Part shown: positions 11,124 through 22,400 of the stretch, in pieces
How the letters are laid out: each line of letters opens with the position of its first letter
Numbering within the stretch: the first letter of the stretch is position 1
From: Aquarana catesbeiana
Taxonomy: Eukaryota > Chordata > Amphibia > Anura > Ranidae
Assembly: GCF_042186555.1 (NCBI RefSeq)
Contig: NC_133332.1
Location: 238,283,015-238,347,014 of the forward strand
Direction of reading: 5' to 3'
DNA length: 64,000 nucleotides
Notes under the pieces: model-generated
What the model was told of the DNA's origin: nothing
Databases searched by the model: none
The model's input: the letters and a program-made list of their open reading frames with translations, nothing else
Program-made: the position numbers and the translations under genes

Positions 11124-11976
11124 TTAGCCACTTGCTTACTGGGCACTTAAACCCCCCTCCTATCCAGACCAATTTTCAGCTTTCAGCGCTGACGCACTTT
11201 GAATGACAATTGCGCGGACATACAACACTGTACCCAAATGAAATTTTTATCATTTTTTTTTCCCACAGATAGAGCTTTGGTGGTATTTGATCACCTTTGC
11301 GGTTTTTATTTTTTGTTAAAATAATGTAAAAGGACCCAATTTAAAAAACATATATATTTTTTTTATATATTTTGTTATAAAATTTGAAAAAAGGTAATTT
11401 TTCTCCTTCATTGATGTACGCTGATGAGGCAGCACTGATGGGCACTGATAGGTGGCAGTAATGGGCACTGATGGGTGGCAGTGATGAGCACTGATGGGTG
11501 GCAATAATGGGCACTGATCGGTTACACTGATAGGCAGCAACACTAGGTGGCATTGATTGGCACCACTGGTGGGCATTGATAGGTGGCACTTGTAGGCATT
11601 GATAGGTGACACTCATGGGCATTGATAGGTGGCACTGGTGGGCACTGTGGGCACTGTCAGGTGGCAATGGCAGGGGGTACTGGTGGCACATGTGAGGCAG
11701 AATTGCCTCTTCCTCTTCGGGACCGATGTCCCTTGCTGATAAGCCGGTGATCGGCTTTTTTTTCTCCTTGCGCTGTCAGCATGAGAAAAAAAAACGATCA
11801 CAGAGCTTTCGTTTTGATCATGTGATCAGCTGTCATTGGCTGACAGCTGATCACATGGTAAGGGGCCAGGACTGGCCCCTTGCTCGGATTGGTGATCACC
11901 CGAGTCTCAGTGACTTGGTGGTCACAGCGCGCGCTGTAGCCGTCATTCGGCTTTAGCGCGGATGTCAAGTGGTTAA
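11124..11976. mobile_element. MITE of the ttaaccactt type with internal minisatellite
   Basis: Left end ttagccactt, right end aagtggttaa; same class as 41-973. The interior includes about 12 copies of a ~21-bp unit (ctgatgggtggcagtgatggg-like) at 11416-11690 and a palindromic segment gatcagctgtcattggctg. Related pieces recur at 28960-29355 and 39600-39780. Confidence 0.65.
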
Positions 11977-11980
11977 GTAT

Positions 11981-12245
11981 TTGAAAAGCCAAATTTTGAA
12001 GATGCACACAGTGTGTCAACATGTACTATCTGCCATCAGGGGATAACAATGTACGCGTTTTGTGGGTGCAACCCCTTCTTCACTACTAAAGTAGCTGAGA
12101 GGAAGGGGTTGCACCCCCAAAACACGTCCATTGATCCCCCATGATGGGAGCTAGCACATGTTGACATTAGGCACGGGATCAGGAGGGAAATCCCCAGTTT
12201 GACTCTCAATTTGTGTGCATCTTCAAAATTAGGCTTTTGACATCA
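11981..12245. repeat. Palindromic repeat with degenerate hammerhead-like arms
   Basis: Arms of about 105-140 bp (11981-12085 and 12102-12245) pair, for example aaagccaaattttgaagatg with its complement near 12212. Each arm carries a run resembling the hammerhead layout seen at 33383: a CTGA-like box, a strong GGGGTTGCACCCC stem, then AAAAC[A/G]CGT. The core bases are altered, so activity is unlikely. Confidence 0.5.
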
Positions 12246-12547
12246 CCCAATCTGGCAATATCAACACATTTTGGACATACTAATGTCTGATATTACCTTC
12301 ACTTTACCAAAGTAGAACTTTGTAAGTTCCTGAGTTCTGTATGTTCTGTTTTGAAACATGCCTGTTTAACCAAAAAAGCTATTTATAATTAATGTGACAA
12401 AAAATAATGTTATACACCAAAGATGTTGGTTTGTTCAAAAACACTTCGCTTTGAGTAAAAAGTTTTCTACTCAACAATGTGTGGCTTCTTCTTTCAATGA
12501 TCAAAAGCAGTTTTTTGAGTAAAAGTTGGTGTTTACAGTGACAATGG

Positions 12548-12642
12548 GGGTTATTTACTAAAGGCAAATCCACTTTGCACTAAAAGTGCAGTTTCAGTGC
12601 ACTTGGAGTGCAAAGCGGAATTTCCTTTAGTAAATAACACCC
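12548..12642. repeat. Short foldback MITE
   Basis: The left half starts gggttatttactaaaggcaa and the right half is its near-exact complement ending ctttagtaaataacaccc, making one hairpin of about 95 bp. Confidence 0.7.
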
Positions 12643-12959
12643 ACAGTGCTTTTTAATTTGCCTCATAATGCCATTTTCATGACTCCACAAAATTCATGGT
12701 GCTGAAAATGATGAATATTTTTCTCAGTAATGCAATACATTCATTAACAACAAAAACAGGTTGTGTGTAGCAGACCCACAACATAATAATAGTTCGCTGA
12801 AGAAGAGATTGTCACCTCATGTATCAAAAAAATTACATTTGCACTATTGAAGAAAATGGCCAAAAAGAAAGGCCCATTGGAGAACCGCTAAAAGAAACCC
12901 AGGCTGTAAATCAAAGGAAATCTTCTTTCAGTTTAAGTTAAAAAATTGTTGATAAAATG

Positions 12960-13815
12960 TTTCTTAAACAGTTTCTGGCTTATCAATGGCCCCCCTACCC
13001 GCAAAGTACTCAAAATACTTCTGTCTTATTTTGCGGGCACTTTGGGGGGGCAAGCCAGGACGGCCAGCTTCAAGCGCCGTCAAGGTTTCTTGTTGAAGTC
13101 CAGCCTCAGGCCCAAGCCACATAGTTCATTGAATTTCTCCTTAAAGCGGAGTTCCACACAAAAATGGAACTTCCGCTTTTCTGAACCCTCCCCCCCTCCG
13201 GTGTCACATTTGGCACCTTTCAGGGGGGAGGAGGGTCCAGATACCTGTCTAAGACAGGTATTTGCACCCACTTCCAGCATAGACTCCCATGGAAGTCTAT
13301 GCCTCTTCCTGTCCCTCCGCGCTGTCTCCTGGGAAACACACAGCTCCCAGGAGAGAGCGGGGACCACTTACGATGCGCAGCGCGACTCGCGCATGCGCAG
13401 TAGGGAACCGGGAAGTGAAGCCGCAATGCTTCACTTCCTGATTCCCTCACCTAGGATGGTGGCGGCAGCTGCCGAGAACCGAGCGGGTCACCTGCCGACA
13501 TCGCTGGACCCTGGGACAGGTAAGTGGCCATGTATTAAAAGTCAGCAGCTGCAGTATTTGTAGCTGATGGCTTTTAATATTTTTTTTTTTGGCGGTGTGG
13601 GTGGACCCCCGCTTTAAATAGTTGTGTAGAATGCAGCATGCAAGGATTATATGGTTAAGTTTTGATTGGCGTAAGGAATAGGCGGAACCGGATGGCCATT
13701 ATCCCGAAAGCGTTCTCCACCACTCTTCTGGCTCTGGCCAGATGGTAGTTATAAACCCTCTGGTCCGGGGTGAGGGTCCTCATGGCTTCAAAACGGTCGG
13801 CTGGTCAGAACGAAC
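12960..13815 (-). pseudogene. Harbinger DDE transposase, C-terminal remnant
   Basis: On the minus strand, 13815 down to 13620 encodes a segment with NYHLARARRVVENAFGIMA and then RFRLF, the conserved region around the last catalytic Glu of Harbinger (HARBI1-like) transposases. A MITE then interrupts (13141-13617). Beyond it the frame continues with KIRQKYFEYFAGRGAI and a stop near 12968, again typical of the family's end. The N-terminal two thirds are not found between 13815 and the right terminus, so the gene is truncated. Confidence 0.65.
13141..13617. mobile_element. MITE with ttaaagcgg ends (copy 1)
   Basis: Begins ttaaagcggagttccac and ends gtggacccccgctttaa. A near-identical copy sits at 37906-38392, which makes this a clean pair for measuring divergence. 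Long reading frames across it are translations of the MITE and not genes. Confidence 0.8.
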
Positions 13816-14239
13816 TAACAGAAAGCACTGAAAAACAGAAAGGCCGGAGCTGAAAATCAGATATGAGTGGACAAGGATGCACTGAAAATCAAATACGTAA
13901 TATAAATATGAACCCACAAGCACAAAACGAAGAACAGTAAGGAGGCTGAAAAGCGCAAATCGTCTGTCACCAAACTTCTACTAACACGAGATTAGCGGAA
14001 GGAGCCCAAAAGGTGGCGCACTTGGTATTGAACTTCCCTTTTCTAGTGCTTTCGTACGTGTTGTACGTCACCACGTTCTTGACGTTCAGAAATTCTGACA
14101 ACTTTGTGTGACCGTGTGTATGCAAGACAAGTTTGAGCCAACATCTGTCAGAAAAAATCCATGGATTTTGATGTCGGAATGTCCAATCAATGTCCGATAG
14201 TGTGTATGCGCAATTAGAGTGGAAACAAGGAGTTCCTGA

Positions 14240-15290
14240 AAGCTTCAAGGGGTCAGTGTGCAATTGGCCAACAAGACAGTTTTACATAATCCATCCAAAG
14301 GTTCCAGATGAGGGTCCTACCAGTTCCAGTTAAGCTGAGACAGCCGCGGAAGAAGTTTCCTCTCCGCCACCCCTGGCCATGGAGTTTGTATCAAAATGCC
14401 ACAAGGGTAATCCAGTGTGTTCTGGGGCTGGATATTGGAAGCTGAGGAAAACAGCCAGTGCCCACCGGAGAGGAAGAGTATGAAGTCTGGATGGAACAGG
14501 CCATGCAGGCCCTAGAAGAGTGGGACTTGCAAGAGGCCCAAAAGAAGCAGCTCATCAGTGAGAGTTTGCGAGGACCTGCTGCTGAAGCTATCAGGAACTT
14601 GAGATTTAGTAACACAACCTGTAGAGCTTATGATTACTTGGCAATGTTACAGGAGAAATTTGGGCGAACGGAAAAAGCAGCCGACCTGATCTATCAATTC
14701 GAGAATGCTCTCCAGCAGCAAGGTAAACATCTGAGTACAAGTACATCAGACGGCTGAACAAGATACTATACCAGATTGTGCTAAAAAAAGGGATGATGCC
14801 TTCTGCCATAGACCAGGCCAGGATACAGCAAATCCTAAATACCCTCTGACCCATTCTGGCTTCAGCTGAAGTCTTCTGCTGGTGTTATGTCCCTAAAATA
14901 TCCTGAGCTCATCAAAGTAGTGAGAGAAGAGGATGCCATGTTCGATGATAAGGGAGTAGCCATCCGTCCAGCCTCTGCACCTCTGGCTGAGGTCGGGTCT
15001 GTGGGGGCAGTGGAGCAGAACAATAAAATAGCCACTCTGAAGTCTCAGATGGCACAGATAATGGAGATGATGACCTTGCTGGTGGCGAAAATCGCTAAGA
15101 CAACAGACAAGAGTGTTACAGAGGCAAGTGTGCCTCCAACCCCACCTACTGCCTTTGGGAAGAGGCCAATGAACAATGAAGTATGCTTCAACTATGGAGG
15201 AGTAGGACATTATCGATGGGGGTGTCCAAGCCTAGCAAAGCCTGAAGCACAGTGCCAGAAGCCAGTGGGAAACTTCAGATGGCCCCGGTG
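14240..15290 (+). pseudogene. Gypsy Gag, main part (PNMA-like capsid and broken zinc knuckle)
   Basis: Gag forms the retrotransposon's capsid. From about 14460 the frame encodes GEEEYEVWMEQAMQALEEW and then SESLRGPAAEAIRNL, closely following the capsid pattern of PNMA-family and gypsy Gag proteins. The frame breaks near 14757 and resumes at 14887. Near 15181 the zinc knuckle reads CFNYGGVGHYRWGC: the CX2CX4HX4C spacing is kept, but the second Cys is Tyr, so zinc binding should be lost. Confidence 0.75.
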
Positions 15291-15539
15291 AAGGAGCCAA
15301 TTGGGTGCCCATCTACAGTTGCTAGCTCCAAGACCAACGACGTGAAGAGACAGCAGCGGAAGTCCACACCATTGCAGAGGGCTCACCCTCCTCCGAGCGA
15401 CCCAGTGTCCCGTATCCCTTGACATATGCTGCCTGGCGTTGGAGAGTCAATGCACACCAGTCTCCCAGAACTCAGCATAGACTTAAGCCGGCTCAGAATC
15501 TCCACACGAGAGGAGCACAGATATAAGCCAGGGCCACCA

Positions 15540-16400
15540 CTTCCTCCAAGCTCCCTGACAAGCTGGTGGGACCTTCTCCTGTTATTCCCATTCAAGTAGA
15601 GGAAATTTACCCCAAGGCCCTTCTGGATACTGGAGCCCAAGTGACCTTTCTCTACAGGGACTTCTATGACAGGCACCTCAAGCACCTGCCATTGCAGAAG
15701 TTGGAAGAGCTGGAGATATGGGGCATTGGGACTCAGAACTTCCCTTATGATGGCTAGCTACAGGTCATGCTGACTTTCAATCCCTCCGTGGCTGGGAAAA
15801 CCGAAACCTTTGACACTCTGGCAGTGGTCTGTCCTCGCCCACCTGGGGCCAGCAAGAGTTCTCTCATCATAGGGACCAATACTGATCTTGTCAGAAGGCT
15901 GTTTACGCCTCTTGTTCTGGAGCCCGGCACCTCACCTACAAGCGTGCACTCCATGCTGAGACAAACCTACCAGTGCCTGGTACAAGAACAAATGGCCCTA
16001 GCTGAAGGAGTGGGAAAGATCTGGCGCTTGGACCGGTGTGAGAAGGTGTTACAGCCTGGTGAATTGGCCTGTTTACGAGCATCTGTCAAACTAAATTGGA
16101 AGCAACCAGGCCCTTATATTGACCTTGAAGCGGATAGACAGAGAGAAGACATGGGAGTGGAGATAATTCCCAAAATGTTTTCAACCAAAGCACTGCGAAA
16201 AAATCACAGGAAGATCTCGGTCAGTGTCCGCAACATAACAGCCTCACTGGTGAAGATGTTGGCTCGGATGTTGCTGGGCCAAGTGAATCCGGCTACCGCA
16301 GTCTCATCGTCTGATTTGGTGGGGGGAGAAGAGGATGGGATCCCTTTTATTTGAAGAACACTCCTCTCTCACCTGAATGGAAAGAAAGAGCCAAGACTCA
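15540..16400 (+). pseudogene. Gypsy aspartic protease region
   Basis: Near 15620 the frame reads KALLDTGAQVTFLYRDF, the D-T-G active site of retroviral-type aspartic proteases, which cleave Gag and Pol. GIG follows near 15721. After a stop at 15757 the same frame continues with ...SLIIGTNTDLVRRLF. The linker to RT is open to 16354. Confidence 0.75.
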
Positions 16401-16499
16401 GCTCCTGAGATGGGAGGCTGCATTCTTGAAGAGTGCATTCAATTTGGTATGTGCAAAGAGCGCCTAACACCGAATTCATCTACAAGAAGAGAAGCCGTT

Positions 16500-17830
16500 C
16501 AGAGAAAGAGTCCAACGGATTCCTTTAGGGGACTTGGAAGACCTACATGAACAACTGGCAGAACTGAAGAGAGCAGGTATCACCCGAAAGTCCCGAAGTC
16601 CATACGCTTCCCCAATAGTGGTGGTATGGAAGAAGAATGGATCGCTGAGGCTGTGTAACGACTACAGTTTGCTGAACAGAAGGACCATTCCGGACCAGTA
16701 CACCACCCCACGGATAGAAGACGCCTTGCAGAGCCTGTCAGGGGCAAAATGGTTCAGCATGCTGGACCTGAAGAGCGGGTACTACAAATCCCCATGCATC
16801 CCAAGGATCGAGAGAAGACCCCCTTCATTACTCCAGTGGGATTCTTTGGATTTTACCGCATGCCTCAAGGTTTGTCCGGTGCCCCAGCCACTTTCCAAAG
16901 GCTCAGACGGTGGGTGACATGAACTTGATAGAGGTGTTGGTATATCTAGATGACATCATTGTTTTCGGGAAGACCTTGGAACAACACGAAGAGCATTTGG
17001 AGAAGGTTCTGAAGAGGCTCCATGATGACGGGTTATAGCTGTCTCTGGAGAAATGCCAGTTTTATCAACCTTCAGTCAACTACCTTGGTCACATTGTGTC
17101 TGTCGATGGAGTGGCCACTGACCCCCAGAAGCTAGAAGCTGTCACCTCCTGGCCTACTAATGTGACAAAACTCAGGTCATTTCTGGAATTATGTTCTTAT
17201 TACAGAAGATTCGTTGAGGGATTCGCTAAAATAGCTCGCCCACTCAATGAGTTGCTGAAAAGCAAAGAAGACCCAGATCTGTCTAAGCCTGGCAGACCAG
17301 CTGGAGGGCCCAGAAAACCTTGAGAGTCCATTCAGGAACAGTGGACTTCTCAGTGTGAAGAGGCTTTCAGGCAGCTAAAGTGGAGCCTAACAACTGCCCC
17401 GGTCCTGTCCTATGCAAACTCAACCAAACCATATGAGCTACATGTTGATGCCAGTGGAGATGGGTTAGGCGGAGTGCTATACCAAGAGCATGATGGGCAC
17501 TTAAGGTCTGTTGCCTATATGAGTAGGAGCCTGACACCCGCTGAGAAGAACTATCCCATGCAGAAGCTTGAGTTTCTGGCTCTAAAGTAGGCAGTAGTGG
17601 ATAAGCTGAGGGGTTACCTGTACAGAGCAGAGTTTGTGATCAAGACTGACAAAAACCCCCTCACCTATATCCTCACTACCGTAAAGTTGGACGCCACAGG
17701 TAACAGATGGTTGGCTGCCCTATCAGGATTCACTTTCAGCCTGAAGTATCGACCGGGGGTTGGAAACAAAGATGTGAATGCTTTGTCAAGAAGGCCCCAT
17801 TGTTACAGAGACCCTCCAGAAGAATGGGCT
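16500..17830 (+). pseudogene. Gypsy reverse transcriptase and RNase H
   Basis: RT motifs in order: SPYASPIVVVWKKNGSLRLC (about 16600), FSMLDLKSGYY (about 16753), a frame slip near 16785, then the intact catalytic VYLDDIIVFGK with YLDD at 16943-16954. RNase H follows with LHVDASGDGLGGVLYQ (about 17441), the Glu in MQKLEFLALK (about 17560) and TDKNPLTYI (about 17647). Stops occur near 17037, 17323 and 17588. Catalytic residues are mostly kept, so decay seems recent relative to divergence, but the polyprotein cannot be made. Confidence 0.85.
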
Positions 17831-17989
17831 CAGCTGACACCTGAAGGGGTACAAGATTTATGTCAAGGAGCAGAACACCAAGAGGGTGGAGGACACAGGG
17901 CGGAAAACATTGGAGTGTCAGCTGCTGGTGTCCCCAGATGTTACTGCAACTCTTCCCAAATTGGGAATGAAGGTCTACCTAAGCTTTCT

Positions 17990-18462
17990 TAGAAAGACCT
18001 GCAGAGGGACCAGTTGGTAGAAGGGATGGTCTACCAAAGGGGCCCCTCTGAAGACTCAGAAGTAAAATGGCAGTTGTTCCTACCTGAAAAACATAGGGAG
18101 ACAGTATTAACTGCCCTACACGACAAACATGGCCACCTAGGGCCTGAAAGGACTTTTCTGGTGAGAGCCCGGTTTTACTGGCCATGCATGCGGGCTGAAG
18201 TTGAGGGCTGCTGCCACTCCTGTATCAGATGCTTTCAAAGAAAGACTTTGCCTCACTGAGCTGCCCCAGTGGGCCATCTTCAGATTCAGGGACCCATGGA
18301 GCTGGTGTGCATTGACTTTCTGTGTTCGGAGCCTGATTTGAGTGGACAAGAAAATATCCTGGTAGTGACTGACCATTTAACTCGATATGCACAGGCGTTT
18401 CCCATGAGGGACCAACAAGCATCCACAGTCGCCAATAACGTTTTAAAAACATTAGTTTATTA
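17990..18462 (+). pseudogene. Gypsy integrase, truncated in the catalytic core
   Basis: The HHCC zinc domain is present: HDKHGHLGPERTFL then CCHSCIRCF (about 18122-18240). After a stop at 18258 the core begins with LVCIDFL (first catalytic Asp) and VVTDHLTRYAQAFP (second Asp). The frame ends at 18462 in sequence unlike integrase, so the third catalytic residue is missing. The 18463-18600 stretch looks like foreign or deleted sequence. Confidence 0.8.
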
Positions 18463-18530
18463 AAATAATAAAAAACAGACTCACATTTTGGAAGAACGAA
18501 ACAGAGCTCAAATATCAAATTGCGGCAATC

Positions 18531-19418
18531 ATGAGGGGTCCACCCGACATGTTTCAGCCGTCATCTGGGGTATGGACCACCCTCACCTCACCGCTCTATA
18601 AACAGTGGCACCACAACCCTCTGTTGCCTCTGTCAGAAGCAGTTCGCGTGCCACCACAGCCAGATTCGCAGTCCACATCTATGGCCTCTCAGAGATCCCG
18701 ACCAGTCACCAGGTCTCAGTCTGGGCCTCTTGATGAGGAGGATGAGAACAGCGACAATGAAGAGATGAGGATGGATTGGCTGTGGTCGTCCCAAATACCA
18801 GGCCCTGGCACCCCCCTTTCTTCTCCTCCTAAAGTGACCAACACAGGGATACTCAGGCCAGATGCTCCTGAATTTGTGCCTCAAAGTCCATCTGTTGAAG
18901 AGTAGGAAGAACCTCAGTCTTCCTTGCTGATAGCAGATGCCGGAGTCTTTCAATCCTTCATTGAAGAAGGAGTTGACTCTGATATGCAGGAAGAAGAAGA
19001 TGAGGATGTCGACAAGGAGGAGACCAGTGTGCTTGGAACACCAGAGCCTAAAGAACAGCGAGAGCGAAGGGTTTTTCACCCACCAAAAAGACTAACATAT
19101 GACGCTCTGGGTGAAAGCTCTGAGGAGGTTGTTCTCACTGCAAAAAGGACTCTTGAAGCACCTGATCCCTCCACCGCAGATTTGGTGGTGGACAATCCCA
19201 ACTCAACCCCTGGCACATATAGCTGGACCAAACCAATTAATGCCTATAGGCAGAACAACCTCCCCTCCAATACTAATTGGTTGGAGGTTCCTCGGCCGAG
19301 TCTTTATGCAAATTGCTTGATTTCTTGTGATTTAACCTACTTTCCTCCGCGTGTAAATATAAAGCATGTAACAGGTTACAGACTCTTTACCTCCTTTGGA
19401 AGACCAAAAGTTCTTTAG
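18531..19418 (+). pseudogene. Gypsy Pol C-terminal tail
   Basis: Two frames (to 18903, and 18924-19418) encode an acidic, Ser/Pro-rich segment followed by RRVFHPPKRLTYDALGE, a basic motif common after integrase in vertebrate gypsy elements. It ends just before the polypurine tract. Confidence 0.5.
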
Positions 19419-19427
19419 TGGGGGGAA
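19417..19427 (+). other. Polypurine tract before the 3' LTR
   Basis: The run agtggggggaa immediately precedes the TGT start of the LTR, the usual place for the plus-strand primer of LTR elements. Confidence 0.6.
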
Positions 19428-19429
19428 TG

Positions 19430-22400
19430 TGTAGCGGGTACAAGCTAAACACTTGTACCAAGCTTGCCACTGTCAGATTGAATCCACACAGAGAGGGAGA
19501 ATGTGCCTATCAGTATCTGCATGGTGGACTTTAGCCCCCCACCGTCTCCTCACACACACAGGCATCCCCCCGCTCTGCTCTCTCTCTCCTGTCTCTCTAT
19601 TGGCAGGGAAAGTGAGCCAATCAGCAGCAGCGGCTGAGGATTATGGGATATGAAGTCCTATCACACAGAGGCCTCACTGACTCTTAAAGAGGCAGGACTA
19701 CAAATCCCAGTCTGCACAGCATAAAGAGAGGAGAATTGTGGGGGGAGACTATAAATTAATCTGTAGAACAGGCCCAAGCTCTCTTGCTCCCTGGATCTCA
19801 TCGCGTGGGCACCATCTCACCGCTTTGTGAGGGGATTGCGGTCTATCACACGATACACAGCCTACAGATCCAGCTCCAGCCTAGAAGGAGGGGACGTCGA
19901 CCGCTTGCTGGAGGACGGTCTGTAGCTGTGCTGAACATTGCGGAACTGGCTAGTTCACTGAGACAGTAGGTCGACCGCCATCTCTGTTCATCTGCAGCAA
20001 GGAGAATTGTTGATCATCTTCCCCTGCAGGAGAACTGCTGAGCGCTGTCAGAATTGGTGAGGGGGCCTTCGCCCACAGATTCTATTGTCTTTCATTCAGA
20101 ACACACCCTGGGCACTGTGCACAGACAACTTATACCAGGGTCACATAGCGTATTGTTATAAGACAGAATGAGCTATCTTGCCTTGTTCATCATCACTTAA
20201 CCACATTATAGAATTCCTGTCTATGAGCTCCAGCGTGCTGGTGAATAGGCATGAGCCGAACACCCCCCTGTTCGGTTCGCACCAGAACAGGAAAAAAATT
20301 TGTTTGAACACGCGAACACCGTTAAAGTCTATGGGACACGAACATGAATAATCAAAAGTGCTAATTTTAAAGGCTTATATGCAAGTTGTTGTCATAAAAA
20401 GTGTTTGGGGACCTGGGTCCTGCCCCAGGGGACATGGATCAGTGCAAAAAAAGTTTTAAAAACGGCAGTTTTTTCGGGAGCAGTGATTTTAATAATGCTT
20501 AAAGTGAAACAATAAAAGTGTAATATCCCTTTAAATTTCATACCTGGGGGGTGTCTATAGTATGCCTGTAAAGGGGCGCATGTTTCCCGTGTTTAGTCTG
20601 ACAGCAAAATGAAATTTCAAAGGAAAAAAGTCATTTAAAACTACTGGCGGCTATTAAAGCATTGCCGGTCCGACAATACACATAGAAGTTCATTGATAAA
20701 AAACGGCATGGGAATTCCCCACAGGGAAACCCCGAACCAAAAAAAAAAAATAACGTGGGTGGTCCCCCTAAATTCCATACCAGGCCCTTCAGGTCTGGTA
20801 TGGATATTAAGGGGAACCCCGGCCAAAATTTAAAAAAAAAGACGTGGGGGGTCCCACTAAATTCCATTTCAGACCCATCAGGTCTGGTATGGATTTTAAG
20901 GGGAACCCGGCGCCAAAATAAAATAAAAAAAAATGGCATGGGGTCCCCCCAAAAATTCATACCAGACCCTTATCCGAGCACGCAACCTGGCAGGCCGCAG
21001 GAAAAGAGGGGGGATGAAAGAGCGCCCCCCTCCTGAACCATACCAGGCCACATGTATGGGGTAGCCCCCCAAAACACCTTGTCTCCATGTTGATGAGGAC
21101 AAGGGCCTCATCCCCACAACCCTGGCCGGTGATTGTGGGGGTCTGCGGGCGTGGGGCTTATCGGAATCTGGAAGCCCCCTTTAACAAGGGGACCCCCAGA
21201 TCCCAGCCCTCCCCCCTGTGTGAAATGGTAAGGGTTGTACCCCTACCATTTCACTAAAAAAACTGTCAAAAATGTTAAAAATGACAAGAGACATTTTTTG
21301 ACAATTCCTTTATTTAAATGCTTCTTCTTTCTTCTATCTTCTATCTTCCTTTGGTTTCTTCCTCCATCTTCTTCTTCTTCTGGTTCTTCTGGATCTTCTG
21401 GTTCTTCCTCCGGTGTTCTTGCCAGCATCTCCTCCGCGGTGTCTTCTTCCCTTCTTCTCCTCTGGCCGCTCCGCATCCATGGCATGGAGGGAGGCTCCCG
21501 CTCTTCTCTTCATCTTCTTCTCTTCTTCATCTTCTTCTCTTCTTCATCTTCTTCTCCGGGCCGCTCTGCATCCATGGTGGCATGGAGGGAGGTTCCCGCT
21601 GTGTGATGCTTCTCCTCTTCTGACGGTTCTTAAATAACGGGAGTCGGGGCCACCCGGTGACCCCGCCCCCTCTGACGCACGGTGACTTGACAAGACTTCC
21701 CTGTGGCGTCATGGGGAATGCCACAGGGAAGTCCCGTCATGTCCCCGTGCGTCAGAGGGGGCGGGGTCACCGGGTGGTCCCGTCCCCCCGTTATTTAAGA
21801 ACCGTCCGAAGAGGAGAAGCGTCACACAGCGGGAGCCTCCCTCCATGCCACCATGGATGTGGAGCGGCCCGGAGAAGAAGATGAAGAAGAGAAGAAGATG
21901 AAGAGAAGAGCGGGAGCCTCCCTCCATGCCATGGATGTGGAGCGGCCCGAGGAGAAGAAGGGAAGAAGCCGCCGCGGAGGAGATGCTGGACGAGAACACC
22001 GGTGGAAGAACCAGAAGAACCAGAAGAACCACAAGAAGAAGAAGATGGAGGAAGAAACCGAAGGAAGATAGGGGATAGAAGAAAGAAGAAAGAAGAAGCA
22101 TTTAAATAAAGGAATTGTCAAAAACTGTCTCTTGTCATTTTTAACATTTTTGACAGTTTTTTAGTGAAATGGTAGGGGTACTTTTGTACCCCCTTACCAT
22201 TTCACACAGGGGGGAGGGCCGGGATCTGGGGGTCCCCTTGTTAAAGGGGGCTTCCAGATTCCGATAAGCCCCCCGCCCACAGACCCCCACAACCACCGGC
22301 CAGGGTTGTGGGGATGAGGCCCTTGTCCTCATCAACATGGGGACAAGGTGTTTTGGGGGGCTACCCCAAAGCACCCTCCCAATGTTGAGGGCATGTGGCC

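Larger units (their letters stand above)
7349..14212. mobile_element. PIF/Harbinger transposon inserted in gag
   Basis: Left terminus tgccccgtacacgcgg follows TAA; the right terminus reads, in complement, tgcgcatacacacta. The ends resemble the Harbinger MITEs at 2025 and 26969. It carries a MADF-domain gene (minus), a Myb-like gene (plus) and, near the right end, a remnant of the Harbinger DDE transposase (minus). The right target duplication is not clean. Later insertions at 11124-11976, 11981-12245, 12548-12642 and 13141-13617 enlarge it. Confidence 0.75.

Noticed and set aside
12946..13563. A 205-codon plus-strand frame
   Set aside because: It runs through a MITE (13141-13617) and antisense to Harbinger transposase sequence; the same MITE gives a similar frame at 37900-38214.
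18633..19079. A 148-codon minus-strand frame
   Set aside because: Shadow of the plus-strand gypsy Pol tail, which carries the conserved basic motif.
21235..22121. Ser-rich and Glu/Lys-rich frames on both strands
   Set aside because: They come from CTT/GAA-rich blocks mirrored in the hAT palindrome; no start context, domain or codon bias.
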